55,963 nucleotides of DNA from Amycolatopsis keratiniphila subsp. keratiniphila (GCF_001620365.2 NZ_LQMT02000007.1:150379-206341); one strand, 5' to 3'. Counted from the first letter of the stretch, positions 24,851 to 33,121 are shown. Numbers and translations: made by a program. Notes: a model not told the origin generated them from the sequence alone.

Positions 24851-24907
24851 GTGTCGCGAAAGCCACTTTCGAGACGTCTGATGTCCCGAAAGTGGCTTTC
24901 GCGACAC
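24851..24907. repeat. Second GCGAAAGCCACTTTCG inverted pair
   Basis: A 21-bp perfect inverted repeat (24851-24871 with 24887-24907) separated by 15 bases, of the same family with GTGTCGCG outer ends. Confidence 0.8.
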
Positions 24908-25194
24908 ACCTCTCGAACACTCACGAACCGTGGCGTGGGGCCGACACAGCCGGAAGACAGTAGGCAGCCAAGACACCCTCGGTTATTGAGCGGTAAGGCA
25001 AAGGTGTCGTGGTCGCGGACGGGTCGGTGGTGGGGTGCAAGCTCCCTTCGCCGCGTCTAACGCAGTGAAGGGAGCCTTCACCCCGGTCACTCATTCGCGC
25101 CGACCACCTCGCCGCCGGCGCCCGTGTCGCGAAAAAGCGCGGTGACCCCCTACACCACATTTGACTTACCCCTCAAGAGAACCGTCCTTGCCAC

Positions 25195-25968
25195 TCACGA
25201 ACCGGCGAGGAAATCGGTCACGGCGGCCCGGAACTCGGCGGGCGCCTCCAGCCAGGGCACGTGCCCGACCCCGTCCAACCGCACCCGGGTCACCGAGGGC
25301 AAGGCCCGCTCCAGCGAGTCGACGGCCCATCGTGGCCGGTTGTCCGCCATCCCGTCCACGATCAGCGTCGGCACCCGCAGCGACCGGCAGGCCGAGACGA
25401 GCTCCGCCTCCGGCACCGTCCGCATCTCCTCGCTCAAGGCCGCGTTCGCCTCGTAGTTGACCGGGAACCAAGGCGTCGCCATCGCCTCCGCGTGGCGCTC
25501 GCCGTCGGTCACGAAATCGGCGGTCCATTGCCGCACCGCGCGTTCGCGTCCCTCCCCGCGAAGCTCCTCACCCAGCGCCCGCTCGAAGTTCCGGTCGAAC
25601 TCCGCGTGCCACTCGTGGCCGAGGCCGACCCCCGACACGTAAACGAGCGCGCTCACTCGTTCCGGATGCGCGAGCGCGTACAGCAGAGCGAGATGCGCGC
25701 CCCACGAATGCCCGAGCACCGGGACCCGGTCCACGCCATGCCATTCCCGGACGGCTTCGACGTCGGCGACCATCCGTTCGAGCGTGTACGGGCCTCGCGC
25801 TTCCGAACGACCGGCGCCGCGCTGATCCCACCGGATCAACCGGAATCGCGGACCGAGGTCGAGCGTGCCGAACATGTCCCACAGGCCGGGACCGCCGTGG
25901 CAGCACAGGATCGGTTCGCCTCGGCCGGTCGCCGAGGTCCACAGCTCACGTCCGTCGTCGGTGATCAT
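25195..25968 (-). CDS. Alpha/beta hydrolase, proline iminopeptidase-like
   Basis: A 257-aa alpha/beta hydrolase. It has the oxyanion motif CCHGGPG near 23, DQRGAGRS near 49, the nucleophile elbow GHSWGAH (Ser near 87), a helical lid around 125-175 and the acid/base pair in VDGMADN near 205 and GVGHVPWLE near 235. This resembles the peptidase S33 group, but substrate is uncertain. The start ATGATCACC at 25968 lacks a Shine-Dalgarno. A GATAAT box (plus-strand 25975-25980) sits where a leaderless start would need it; a GTG one codon upstream is also possible. Divergent from the GNAT gene. Confidence 0.85.
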   Translation of the reverse strand: MITDDGRELWTSATGRGEPILCCHGGPGLWDMFGTLDLGPRFRLIRWDQRGAGRSEARGPYTLERMVADVEAVREWHGVDRVPVLGHSWGAHLALLYALAHPERVSALVYVSGVGLGHEWHAEFDRNFERALGEELRGEGRERAVRQWTADFVTDGERHAEAMATPWFPVNYEANAALSEEMRTVPEAELVSACRSLRVPTLIVDGMADNRPRWAVDSLERALPSVTRVRLDGVGHVPWLEAPAEFRAAVTDFLAGS

Positions 25969-25974
25969 CACGGG

Positions 25975-25980
25975 ATTATC
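25975..25980 (-). promoter_or_regulatory. -10 box of a probable leaderless alpha/beta hydrolase mRNA
   Basis: On the minus strand this is GATAAT. Six bases separate it from the A of the ATG at 25968, which would place transcription start at the start codon. Confidence 0.4.
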
Positions 25981-26006
25981 CGATAGGCGACGACGCCTTC
26001 GTTGGC

Positions 26007-26012
26007 TATCTT
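26007..26012 (+). promoter_or_regulatory. -10 box of a probable leaderless GNAT mRNA
   Basis: TATCTT lies 7 bases before the ATG at 26020, with no Shine-Dalgarno between them. The pattern suggests transcription starting at or next to the start codon. Confidence 0.4.
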
Positions 26013-26019
26013 CCGCGGC

Positions 26020-26586
26020 ATGACGACCTACACGCCGCCGCAGCGGACGGCCACCCTCGCCGACGCGCCCGCCATCGCGGCGCTGATGCGGGCCTCGGTG
26101 CTGGAGTTGTTCCCCCGGTTCTACGACGAGCGGCAGACCTCGAGCGCGGCCGAACACATCGCGAGCCTCGATCTGCGGCTGATCGAAGACGGCACCTACT
26201 TCGTCCACGAGGCCGACGGCGAGATCGTCGCCTGCGGAGGCTGGAGCAGGCGTAACAGAACGCACGCCGGCGCGGGCGACGCGGCGGACGACGACCGTCC
26301 CCTCGATCCGGCCACCGAACCGGCCCGGGTGCGCGCCATGTTCGTCCGCGCCGACTGGACCCGGCGCGGGCTCGGGCGCGCGATCCTCGAGTCCTGCCGT
26401 CTCGCGGCGAAGGCCGAAGGTTTCAGCTCGCTCACCCTGACGGCGACCCTGCCCGGTGTCCCGCTGTACCTCTCGTTCGGCTTCACCGAAGTCGAACGGG
26501 TGACGGTGACGACGCCCGACGGCGTGGAAGTGCCGGGCGCCGTCATGACCAGGGACATCGACGAGCCGGATAGCATCGAAGCATGA
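26020..26586 (+). CDS. GNAT-family N-acetyltransferase
   Basis: A 188-aa acetyl-CoA-dependent acyltransferase. The N-terminal motif RTATLADAPAIAALMRASV starts the fold. Motif A with the acetyl-CoA P-loop is MFVRADWTRRGLGRAILESCR near 110-130. The family's LYLSFGFTEVERV motif lies near 155. Substrate cannot be read from sequence. ATG 26020 is preferred to the TTG six codons earlier because of the leaderless promoter spacing. The stop overlaps the LysE gene start by 4 bp. Confidence 0.88.
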   Translation: MTTYTPPQRTATLADAPAIAALMRASVLELFPRFYDERQTSSAAEHIASLDLRLIEDGTYFVHEADGEIVACGGWSRRNRTHAGAGDAADDDRPLDPATEPARVRAMFVRADWTRRGLGRAILESCRLAAKAEGFSSLTLTATLPGVPLYLSFGFTEVERVTVTTPDGVEVPGAVMTRDIDEPDSIEA

Positions 26587-27209
26587 TCTCCGGGGCCACC
26601 GCACTCTCGTTCGTCCTGATCTGCCTGCTCGGCGCGATGGCACCGGGCCCGGACTTCCTGGTGGTGACCCGCAGCGCGATCCTCGGCGGGCGCAAGGCCG
26701 GGATCTCCGCCGGCCTCGGCATCGCGCTCGGCGTCTTCGTCTGGGTGGTCGCCATCGCGCTCGGGGTCGCGGCGATCCTCACCGCGTCGGCGATCGCGTT
26801 CACCGTGGTGAAGCTGATCGGCGCCGGGTACCTGATCTTCCTCGGTGTCAAGGCGTGGCTGGCGGTGCGCCGCGGCGACTACAGCGAACTCAAGGACAAG
26901 GTCGCCCCGGTCGTCGCGCCCAAGGAGGCGTTCCGGCAGGGACTGTTCACCAACCTGCTCAACCCGAAGGTCGCGATGTTCTTCCTCGCGCTCATCCCCC
27001 AGTTCCTCCCGCATTCGGCCTCGACCGCACAGACCCTGCAGCTCGCCGTCCTGGCCACCGCGGTGGCCGTCGTCTGGACGTTCGTCCTCTCGACGCTGGT
27101 CGGTTCGCTGCGGAGGTTCTTCGGCTCCGGCCGCGTCCGCCGCATGTTGGACGCGGTGATGGGCACCTTCCTGGTCGGACTCGGCATCCGGGTCGCGGTC
27201 CAGAACTGA
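26583..27209 (+). CDS. LysE/RhtB-family amino-acid exporter
   Basis: A 208-aa inner-membrane protein with about six hydrophobic segments. The family signature GAMAPGPDFLVVTRSAILGGRKAGISAGLG is at residues 13-43, and LFTNLLNPKVAMFFLALIPQF is near 120. Such proteins export amino acids or related small molecules. Translation is coupled to the GNAT gene by ATGA, so the two may act on the same substrate, for example acetylation and export. Confidence 0.92.
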   Translation: MISGATALSFVLICLLGAMAPGPDFLVVTRSAILGGRKAGISAGLGIALGVFVWVVAIALGVAAILTASAIAFTVVKLIGAGYLIFLGVKAWLAVRRGDYSELKDKVAPVVAPKEAFRQGLFTNLLNPKVAMFFLALIPQFLPHSASTAQTLQLAVLATAVAVVWTFVLSTLVGSLRRFFGSGRVRRMLDAVMGTFLVGLGIRVAVQN

Positions 27210-27231
27210 CGAAGGTACCCATCACACGGCG

Positions 27232-28290
27232 TCAGAGTGCTTCGGCGGCGAGACGTGTGCCCTCGACGCGGGCGGCGATCTTGGCGAACGCGATGTCCCG
27301 CAACGTCGAGGTGTCGTCGGCGAACGGGGAGAATCCGCAGTCGTCACAGGTACCCAGCCGGTCCGGCGGGAGATACCGCGCCGCCAGGAGAACCCGGTCC
27401 CGGACCTCCTCGGCGGTTTCGACCCGCGGGTCGATCGGGTCGGTCACGCCGACGAAGACCCGCTGGTCCGGCCGCGCGTGCTCGGCGATCACGCGCAACG
27501 CCCGCTCGGGATCCGCCTCGCTGGCGAGCTGGATGTAGACGTTGCCGACCTTCAGCTGAAACAGCGTCGGCAGTAATCCGGCGTAATCGACATCGAGGCT
27601 GTGCACGGAGTCCTGATCCCCGCCGGGACAGGTGTGCACCCCGATCTTCTTCCGTTCCTCCTCGGAGAAGCGATCCAGTACCGCGTTGTTCAAGTCCACA
27701 AAGGACCGGAGCAGGCCACCGGACGGATCGAGCTTCAGCGACAGCCTGCCCTCGGTGAAGTCGATCTGAACGCTGTCCGCGCCCGCGTCGAGACTGCGGC
27801 GGATATCGGCCTCGGCCTCGTTCACCAGGTCGGCGATGAACTGTTCTTTGTCATATCCGGCCAATTCCTCACCGGGATAGACGAGACTGACCGCCGAGGC
27901 CGCGATCACCGCCTGCTTCACCGGTTTGGTCGCGTACTTCTTCGCCTCACGCAGATACGTGTCGGCGTAGGCCTGATAGCGGAACGGTCCGGCGGTGAGC
28001 CTCGGAAGCTGCCGGGTGTGCCCGTCGGCGAACGGGATCACGACGCCGTCCGGCGCCAGCGAAGTGAGGCCCGCCAACGGATACGTGGCGAAGCTCGGCT
28101 TGCCCTGCTCCCCGTCGGTGATGACCGGGGAACCGGTCTCCTCCAGGCGTTTGATGGTGTCCACGAGAGCTTTTTCGCGCAACTCGCCGAGCCCGTCTGC
28201 GTCGAGCCGCCCGGCCGCGTGCTCACCGAGCGCCTCGATGAGGTAGCCGGGCCGGGGAATGCTGCCGATCGGTTCGGTGGGCATGGTCAT
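27232..28290 (-). CDS. Short MetE-like (cobalamin-independent methionine synthase family) protein
   Basis: A 352-aa UROD/MetE-like TIM barrel equal to the C-terminal half of MetE, as in archaeal-type core enzymes. Zinc-ligand motifs are visible as GVHTCPGG near 223 and TCDDCGFSP near 318. Also present are VITDGEQGKPSF near 55 and DSVQIDFTEGR near 163. It probably transfers a methyl group to a thiol such as homocysteine, but the methyl donor is unknown. The protein lacks the MetE N-terminal folate-supporting half. The start at 28290 follows GGGAGG. It is encoded 2.3 kb from ahcY, whose product yields homocysteine. Confidence 0.85.
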   Translation of the reverse strand: MTMPTEPIGSIPRPGYLIEALGEHAAGRLDADGLGELREKALVDTIKRLEETGSPVITDGEQGKPSFATYPLAGLTSLAPDGVVIPFADGHTRQLPRLTAGPFRYQAYADTYLREAKKYATKPVKQAVIAASAVSLVYPGEELAGYDKEQFIADLVNEAEADIRRSLDAGADSVQIDFTEGRLSLKLDPSGGLLRSFVDLNNAVLDRFSEEERKKIGVHTCPGGDQDSVHSLDVDYAGLLPTLFQLKVGNVYIQLASEADPERALRVIAEHARPDQRVFVGVTDPIDPRVETAEEVRDRVLLAARYLPPDRLGTCDDCGFSPFADDTSTLRDIAFAKIAARVEGTRLAAEAL

Positions 28291-28439
28291 CGTTCGGGTC
28301 CTCCCAGATGGCCGACCGCGGCCGCCCTGGCCGCAGGCGCAGAAAGCTACCGAGATCTCCCCTCTTTGACGATCTTTTCGTGTGCTGAAACCCCCAATGG
28401 CGCAACCGTTCGATCGAAATGGATCTTCTTCGGCCGGTA

Positions 28440-28457
28440 CGTATAGGTCGTTATACG
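28440..28457. promoter_or_regulatory. CGTATA-N6-TATACG inverted repeat
   Basis: A perfect 6-bp inverted repeat with a 6-bp spacer in the 254-bp divergent gap between the MetE-like and DUF3040 genes. Operator-like; no regulator assigned. Confidence 0.35.
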
Positions 28458-28544
28458 AAGGTGAGCGAAATTCGATGCTTATCGAGCCCTGCTCCTGGGT
28501 ATTCCGAGGTTGTCGACGGCCGGGGCGCGCCGAAGGAGAAACCG

Positions 28545-28811
28545 ATGCTGAGCCATCACGATCGGCAAGAGCTGGAGAAGATCGAGCGCTGGTTCGAGCT
28601 CACCGAACCGGCGCTGGCAGCCCGGCTCCGCGCCGGGACACCCGCCCGGCCCCCGCTCCTCCGGCTGGCCGTCCTCCTGAGCCTCGACATCACCGCGGGC
28701 CTCTTGATGCTGTTGGGCTTGATCCTGAACAGCCCGGCCCTGCTGCTGACCGGGATGATCACCGTGACCGCGGCGGTGATCGCGCATCTGTCCCGGTTCG
28801 GGCGCGACTGA
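28545..28811 (+). CDS. DUF3040 small membrane protein
   Basis: An 88-aa protein that starts with the DUF3040 signature MLSHHDRQELEKIERWFELTEPAL and then has two hydrophobic helices (about 44-63 and 66-83). DUF3040 proteins are common in actinobacteria and of unknown function. ATG 28545 has AAGGAG 7 bp upstream; the longer reading frame upstream is not conserved-looking. Confidence 0.85.
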   Translation: MLSHHDRQELEKIERWFELTEPALAARLRAGTPARPPLLRLAVLLSLDITAGLLMLLGLILNSPALLLTGMITVTAAVIAHLSRFGRD

Positions 28812-28872
28812 CCGTCTTCCCCGCCGCCGGTAGAGTCCGGGCGAAACGTCCGGTTCACTGGGAGGAAGACGT

Positions 28873-29298
28873 ATGCGGTTCATGATCATCATCAAGGCGG
28901 ACGAGGATTCCGAAGCCGGGAAGATGCCGCCGATGGAGGCCTTGACCGCCATGGCGAAGTTCAACCAGGAGATGCTCGACGCCGGGGTGCTGGTGGGCGG
29001 CGAAGGGCTGCAGGAAAGCTCGAAGGGCGCGCGCGTCACGCTCGGCGCGGCCGGGGCCACCGTCACCGACGGCCCGTTCGCCGAGGCCAAGGAACTCGTC
29101 GGCGGCTTCTGGATCGTCGATGTCGCGTCGCGCGCCGAAGCGATCGAATGGGCGAAGCGCTGTCCCACTCCCCCGACCGGCGACACCGTGCTGGAGATCC
29201 GCAAGATCCTCGAAGCCGAGGATTTCGGTGAGAACTTCACGCCCGAACTGCAGGAGAACGAGCAGCGGATGCGCGACGAGATCGCGGAACGGTCCTAA
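28873..29298 (+). CDS. YCII-related (DGPF domain) protein
   Basis: A 141-aa ferredoxin-like-fold protein. It has the N-terminal MRFMIIIKADEDSEAG strand, the DGPFAEAKELVGGFWIVDV motif near 60-80 that names the DGPF family, and a WAKRCP helix near 96. Related proteins lie beside ECF sigma factors or act as small oxidoreductase/lyase-like folds, but no biochemical role is established. No sigma factor is adjacent. ATG 28873 follows GGGAGGAAG. Confidence 0.9.
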   Translation: MRFMIIIKADEDSEAGKMPPMEALTAMAKFNQEMLDAGVLVGGEGLQESSKGARVTLGAAGATVTDGPFAEAKELVGGFWIVDVASRAEAIEWAKRCPTPPTGDTVLEIRKILEAEDFGENFTPELQENEQRMRDEIAERS

Positions 29299-29307
29299 GC
29301 TCGGCTC

Positions 29308-30348
29308 ATGGCCGTCCGGGAGTGGGTGCTCCACGTCGACCTCGACCAGTTCATCGCCGCGGTCGAGGTCTCCCGGCGGCCTGAGCTGCGTGGCAAACCC
29401 GTGGTCGTCGGCGGCACGGGCGACCCGTCCGAACGGGCCGTCGTGGCGACGGCGTCGTATGAGGCGCGGGAGTTCGGCATCCGGTCCGGGATGCCGTTGC
29501 GAACCGCCGCGAAACGCTGTCCTGACGCGATCTTCCTCGCCACGGACGCACCCGCGTACCAAGAAGTCTCCGATCGGGTGATGGTGACGCTGCGGGAATT
29601 CCCCGTCGTCGTCGAAGTGCTCGGCTGGGACGAAGCGTTCCTCGGTGTCGGCACCGCCGATCCCGAAGCGCTCGCCGCCGACATCCGGCGGGCAGTGGCC
29701 GAAGAGACCGGGCTCTCCTGCTCGGTCGGCATCGGGGACAACAAGCTGCGCGCCAAACTCGCCACCGGGTTCGCCAAACCGGCGGGGATCTTCCGTCTGG
29801 TCCAGGACAACTGGTGGGAGGTCATGGCCGAGAAGCCGACGGACGCGCTCTGGGGCATCGGCGGCAAGACCACGAAGAAGCTCGCCGAAGCCGGCTACCA
29901 CACCGTGCTGGAACTGGCGGGCGCCGATCCGGCGGACCTCGCGGCGCGGTTCGGCCCGAAGCTCGGCCCGTGGTACCGGATCCTCGCCGGCGGGCTCGGC
30001 GACGCCGAGGTCACCGCGACGCCCTACGTCGCACGGTCCCGCAGCCGCGAGACGACTTTCCAGCAGAACCTCACCGATCCCGAGGTCATGGCCACCGAGG
30101 TCGTCGCGCTCGCGAGACGGGTCTCGCAGGACGTCGCCGACGAAGGCAGGCCCGCCGCCCGGGTCGCGGTCAAGGTCCGGTTCGCCCCGTTCCAGACCCA
30201 TACGCACAGCGTGACCCTGCCCGCACCGACCTCCGACGCCGCCGAAATCGAGAAGGCCGCACTGGCCGTGCTCGGCATGTTCGACCTCGGCAGACCGGTC
30301 CGGCTGCTCGGGGTCCGCGCGGAATTCGGCACGCCCGCGTCGCCTTGA
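29308..30348 (+). CDS. dinB: Y-family DNA polymerase IV (DinB)
   Basis: A 346-aa translesion polymerase. Catalytic motif I is [14 protein letters not shown] at residues 8-22. [16 protein letters not shown] lies near 47-62, and the second acidic motif GWDEAFLGV is near 108 (family SxDEA). Helix-hairpin-helix and little-finger domains follow. The C-terminus stops at EFGTPASP without a visible QxSLF-type beta-clamp motif, so it may work without clamp tethering, as described for some actinobacterial DinB paralogs. Its stop codon lies inside the -35 hexamer of the ahcY promoter. Confidence 0.92.
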   Translation: MAVREWVLHVDLDQFIAAVEVSRRPELRGKPVVVGGTGDPSERAVVATASYEAREFGIRSGMPLRTAAKRCPDAIFLATDAPAYQEVSDRVMVTLREFPVVVEVLGWDEAFLGVGTADPEALAADIRRAVAEETGLSCSVGIGDNKLRAKLATGFAKPAGIFRLVQDNWWEVMAEKPTDALWGIGGKTTKKLAEAGYHTVLELAGADPADLAARFGPKLGPWYRILAGGLGDAEVTATPYVARSRSRETTFQQNLTDPEVMATEVVALARRVSQDVADEGRPAARVAVKVRFAPFQTHTHSVTLPAPTSDAAEIEKAALAVLGMFDLGRPVRLLGVRAEFGTPASP

Positions 30349-30374
30349 CAGCGCTCGCGGCGTTTTGCCATTCT
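30345..30374 (+). promoter_or_regulatory. ahcY promoter
   Basis: TTGACA (30345-30350) and CATTCT (30369-30374) are separated by 18 bp, placing transcription start just before the SAH riboswitch. The -35 overlaps the dinB stop codon. Confidence 0.55.
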
Positions 30375-30379
30375 GGTTC

Positions 30380-30453
30380 CGGGTCGAGAGGCGCTGCGAC
30401 GGAATTTCTTCCGCCACGCTCGGCCCGCCGCGACAGACGTAAGGGCGCCTCCC
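30380..30453 (+). promoter_or_regulatory. S-adenosylhomocysteine (SAH) riboswitch
   Basis: The sequence follows the SAH riboswitch plan. P1 is GAGGCGC (30388-30394) with GCGCCTC (30445-30451). P2 is CGGAA (30400-30404) with TTCCG (30409-30413). A pseudoknot pairs TCGAG (30384-30388) with CTCGG (30419-30423). The GAGGCGCTGCGAC core is diagnostic. It precedes ahcY, the usual target, whose product removes SAH. The 3' strand of P1 overlaps the 5' arm of a terminator, giving an ON switch when SAH is bound. Confidence 0.85.
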
Positions 30454-30473
30454 ACTGTGGAGGTGCCTTTCTT
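30444..30473 (+). terminator. Riboswitch-controlled intrinsic terminator before ahcY
   Basis: A 9-bp stem (30444-30452 with 30459-30467, one G-U pair) is followed by TTTCTT. Its 5' arm is also the P1 3' strand of the SAH riboswitch, so the two folds exclude each other. Confidence 0.7.
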
Positions 30474-30599
30474 GCGTCAGAACCCTTTTCCGGCCTTCGT
30501 CGTCGAGGCCGTGCGCTGAACCCCCGCACTGACACCGTCCTTCCCGCCATCGGCGAGAAGGACCGCTCCGCCCTGCCTTCCTTGATGAATGGAGAACCA

Positions 30600-32075
30600 G
30601 TGAGCCCCACCCTGTCCAAGGTCAACGGGATCGAATTCGCCGTCGCCGACCTTTCCCTCGCCGAGGCCGGCCGCAAGCAGCTTCGCCTCGCCGAGGTCGA
30701 GATGCCCGGTTTGATGGCGCTGCGCCGCGAATACGCCGACTCGCAGCCGCTGAAGGGCGCCCGGGTCGCGGGTTCGCTGCACATGACCGTCCAGACCGCC
30801 GTGCTGATCGAGACGCTCGTCGCGCTGGGCGCCGAGGTGCGCTGGGTGTCCTGCAACATCTTCTCCACGCAGGACGAGGCCGCCGCGGCCGTCGTCGTCG
30901 GCCCGAACGGCACCGTCGAGAACCCCGCGGGTTCCTCGGTGTTCGCGTGGAAGGGCGAGACGCTCGCCGAATACTGGTGGTGCACCGACCAGCTCTTCGA
31001 CTTCGGTGACGGCCGAGTCCCGAACATGGTCCTGGACGACGGCGGCGACGCGACCCTGCTGATCCACAAGGGCGTCGAGTTCGAGGCGGCCGGCGCCGTC
31101 CCGCAGGCGACCGAGGAGGACGGCGAGGAGTACGGCCTCGTGCTGGAAACCCTGCGCGAGAGCCTCGGCCGCGACACCGGCCGGTTCACCCGTATCGCCA
31201 AGGAGGTCCGCGGTGTCACCGAGGAGACCACCAACGGCGTCAAGCGGCTCTACAAGCTCGCCAAGGAAGGCGAGCTGCTCTTCCCCGCGATGAACGTGAA
31301 CGACTCGGTCACGAAGTCGAAGTTCGACAACAAGTACGGCATCCGCCACTCGCTCATCGACGGCCTCAACCGCGGCACCGACGTGATGATCGCGGGCAAG
31401 GTCGCGGTCGTCTGCGGCTACGGCGACGTCGGCAAGGGCGCGGTGGAATCGCTGCGCGGCCAGGGCGCCCGCGTGGTCGTCACCGAGATCGACCCGATCT
31501 GCGCGCTGCAGGCGGCGATGGAGGGCCTCGACGTCGTGGAACTCGACGACGTCGTCGAGCGCGGCGACATCTTCATCACCACCACCGGCAACTTCGACAT
31601 CATCATGGCCGACCAGATGGCCAAGATGAAGCACAACGCGATCGTCGCGAACGTCGGCCACTTCGACAACGAGATCGACATGGCGGGCCTCGCGAAGATC
31701 CCGGGCATCCAGAAGATCGAGGTCAAGCCGCAGGTGCACGAGTGGATCTTCCCGGCGACGGCGGACCGCGAGGCGCACTCGATCATCGTGCTCTCCGAGG
31801 GCAGGCTGATGAACCTCGGTAACGCGACCGGCCACCCGAGCTTCGTGATGTCGAACTCGTTCACCAACCAGACGATCGCGCAGATCGAGCTGTTCACGAA
31901 GCCCGGCGAGTACGCCACCGACGTCCACGTGCTGCCGAAGCACCTCGACGAAAAGGTGGCCCGCCTGCACCTGGACGCGCTCGGTGTCCGGCTGACCAAG
32001 CTGACCAAGCGCCAGGCCGAGTACATCGGCGTGGACGTCGAGGGGCCGTACAAGCTGGACCACTACCGGTACTGA
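30600..32075 (+). CDS. ahcY: Adenosylhomocysteinase (SAH hydrolase)
   Basis: A 491-aa cytosolic NAD-dependent enzyme converting S-adenosylhomocysteine to adenosine and homocysteine. Motifs are [16 protein letters not shown] near 57, [15 protein letters not shown] near 82, [13 protein letters not shown] near 230, the NAD-binding [10 protein letters not shown] near 275, [39 protein letters not shown] signature near 385, and the C-terminal KLDHYRY that contacts NAD in the neighbouring subunit. It includes the actinobacterial insertion near 150. GTG 30600 has GGAG 5 bp upstream; an in-frame ATG five codons earlier lacks a ribosome site. Confidence 0.97.
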   Translation: MSPTLSKVNGIEFAVADLSLAEAGRKQLRLAEVEMPGLMALRREYADSQPLKGARVAGSLHMTVQTAVLIETLVALGAEVRWVSCNIFSTQDEAAAAVVVGPNGTVENPAGSSVFAWKGETLAEYWWCTDQLFDFGDGRVPNMVLDDGGDATLLIHKGVEFEAAGAVPQATEEDGEEYGLVLETLRESLGRDTGRFTRIAKEVRGVTEETTNGVKRLYKLAKEGELLFPAMNVNDSVTKSKFDNKYGIRHSLIDGLNRGTDVMIAGKVAVVCGYGDVGKGAVESLRGQGARVVVTEIDPICALQAAMEGLDVVELDDVVERGDIFITTTGNFDIIMADQMAKMKHNAIVANVGHFDNEIDMAGLAKIPGIQKIEVKPQVHEWIFPATADREAHSIIVLSEGRLMNLGNATGHPSFVMSNSFTNQTIAQIELFTKPGEYATDVHVLPKHLDEKVARLHLDALGVRLTKLTKRQAEYIGVDVEGPYKLDHYRY

Positions 32076-32222
32076 GCTCTTCACGCCTCGTGAGTGGCGA
32101 GGGCGGTTCTAACCCTCCTCGTATTTACCTGCCGACTGGTGTGATTGGCGGTCGACGGGGGATCGGGGACGTTGAGTGTCCCGAACCTTCCGTTGATCAG
32201 GATCCAAGACCGGGCATCCCTG

Positions 32223-32273
32223 GCGACGATGGAGGATTTGGGACGTTGAACGTCCCAAATCCTCCATCGTCGC
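32223..32273. repeat. 25-bp perfect palindrome with a 1-nt centre
   Basis: Arms 32223-32247 and 32249-32273 are exact inverse repeats around one G. The core is GGGACGTTGAACGTCCC; a degenerate relative lies about 60 bp upstream. Such a tight palindrome could extrude as a cruciform or act as a terminator. Confidence 0.8.
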
Positions 32274-32323
32274 GCCCGGCAGCCGCGGAACCAGCGCTCT
32301 TGCCCTTGCTTGTCGCAGTACAC

Positions 32324-32366
32324 GAAGGCCCCCTTCATTGCGCTAGACGCAGTGAAGGGGGCCTTC
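32324..32366. terminator. GAAGGC-family hairpin
   Basis: A 19-bp stem (32324-32342 with 32348-32366, one G-T pair) and CTAGA loop, the same family as 4112 and 4427. It could terminate the ahcY transcript. Confidence 0.6.
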
Positions 32367-32594
32367 ACTCGCCGCCACTGTGACTGCTGATGCTCACAAG
32401 GCGTTTGTGACGAACCCGCAAGTCTGTGAAGGCCTGACGCGCCGGCGTACGTCGACGCTTGAAGCCGTTAGGCCGAATGCGTGAGAACTTCGGCCGGATG
32501 GACCTGTTTCTCACGAAATCGAGGCGGGAATCCCTTGCGTAGCCACACCCCGGCAGCACACGGGCCGGGCGACTACGAAGGAGAAGGTGTTCCC

Positions 32595-32750
32595 GTGATC
32601 ATTCTCGGCGTCATCCTGATTGTCGTCGGTGTCATCGCCAGCATCCCCGTCCTGTACTCGATCGGGATCGCGCTGGCGGTCATCGGCATCATCCTGGCCG
32701 TTCTCGGGAACACCGGGAAGGCCATCGGCGGTCGCGCCCACTGGTACTGA
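32595..32750 (+). CDS. Small hydrophobic membrane protein (DUF6131-like)
   Basis: A 51-aa protein made of two hydrophobic segments (IILGVILIVVGVIASIPVLY and GIALAVIGIILAVLG) and a short basic tail GKAIGGRAHWY. Similar tiny proteins are widespread in actinobacteria, with no known function. GTG 32595 is preferred because AAGGAGAAGG lies just upstream and the reading frame before it is unlike protein. Followed by a strong terminator. Confidence 0.75.
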   Translation: MIILGVILIVVGVIASIPVLYSIGIALAVIGIILAVLGNTGKAIGGRAHWY

Positions 32751-32798
32751 GCACCGGACCGTAACCGGTACCGAGCCCCCGGTACCGGCGCCGAAACA

Positions 32799-32839
32799 GC
32801 CCGGGCACCCGGCGTTCCCCTCACGCCGGGTGCCCGGGC
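32799..32839 (+). terminator. Hairpin terminator after the small membrane protein
   Basis: A 16-bp perfect GC stem (32799-32814 with 32824-32839), 9-nt loop, followed by GTTTCC. A smaller CCGGTACC hairpin lies just upstream. Confidence 0.75.
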
Positions 32840-32899
32840 CGTTTCCGTTCTCCGTCCGCCGGGTATCCGCCCCGGACAACAAAGAAGGAGGGAGAGCCG

Positions 32900-33121
32900 A
32901 TGCCAGGGACGGACCCTCGCCCGTACTTGACGGACGCGAAGTACCCGTGTGGACGCGACGAACTCCTGCGAGCCGCCGCGGCGGCCGGGGCGGGCGACGA
33001 CGTCCTCGGCCCCTTGGGCACCCTGCCCGCGCGTGATTACGCGGACGGGGACGGTGTTTGGGAGGCCATACGCTCCTACAACGGGGCTCCGATCCACGAC
33101 ACCGCGAAGGAAGCACCGTGA
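32900..33121 (+). CDS. DUF2795 family small protein
   Basis: A 73-aa acidic/neutral protein. It matches the DUF2795 plan: a YLTDAKYPCGRDELLRAAAAAGAGDDVLGPLGTLPARDYADGDGVWEAI-type core with the conserved P-A-R-D-Y-x-D motif. Function unknown; homologs are common in actinobacteria and may be stress related. ATG 32900 has AAGGAGGGAG upstream, an excellent ribosome site. Followed by a hairpin at 33128. Confidence 0.8.
   Translation: MPGTDPRPYLTDAKYPCGRDELLRAAAAAGAGDDVLGPLGTLPARDYADGDGVWEAIRSYNGAPIHDTAKEAP

Larger units (their letters stand above)
24672..25200. repeat. Nested palindromic repeat region bounded by a 20-bp inverted repeat
   Basis: TCGTGAGTGGCAAGGACGGT at 24672-24691 is exactly inverted at 25181-25200. 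Between them lie two GCGAAAGCCACTTTCGC hairpin pairs and a region (about 24980-25200) resembling the 4333-4533 element: GGTTATTGAG...AAGGCAAA, a GAAGGC-type hairpin near 25030-25080 and TTTGACTTACC...CACTCACGA. This accounts for the 546-bp gap between MerR and the alpha/beta hydrolase. The last bases overlap the hydrolase C-terminus. No gene is supported here. Confidence 0.6.
32076..32594. repeat. Repeat-rich gap between ahcY and the small membrane protein
   Basis: This 519-bp stretch holds a CTCGTGAGTGGCGAGGGCGG end sequence like those of the 4333 and 24672 elements, a GGGACGTTGAGTGTCCC imperfect palindrome near 32167, and two long hairpins listed separately. The last 100 bp look like an ordinary leader for the next gene. 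No open reading frame is supported. Confidence 0.6.

Noticed and set aside
24763..24907. Regular hairpin repeats as a possible CRISPR array
   Set aside because: Only four units, alternately inverted, with 7- to 35-bp unequal spacers and no cas genes; they are intergenic palindromes.
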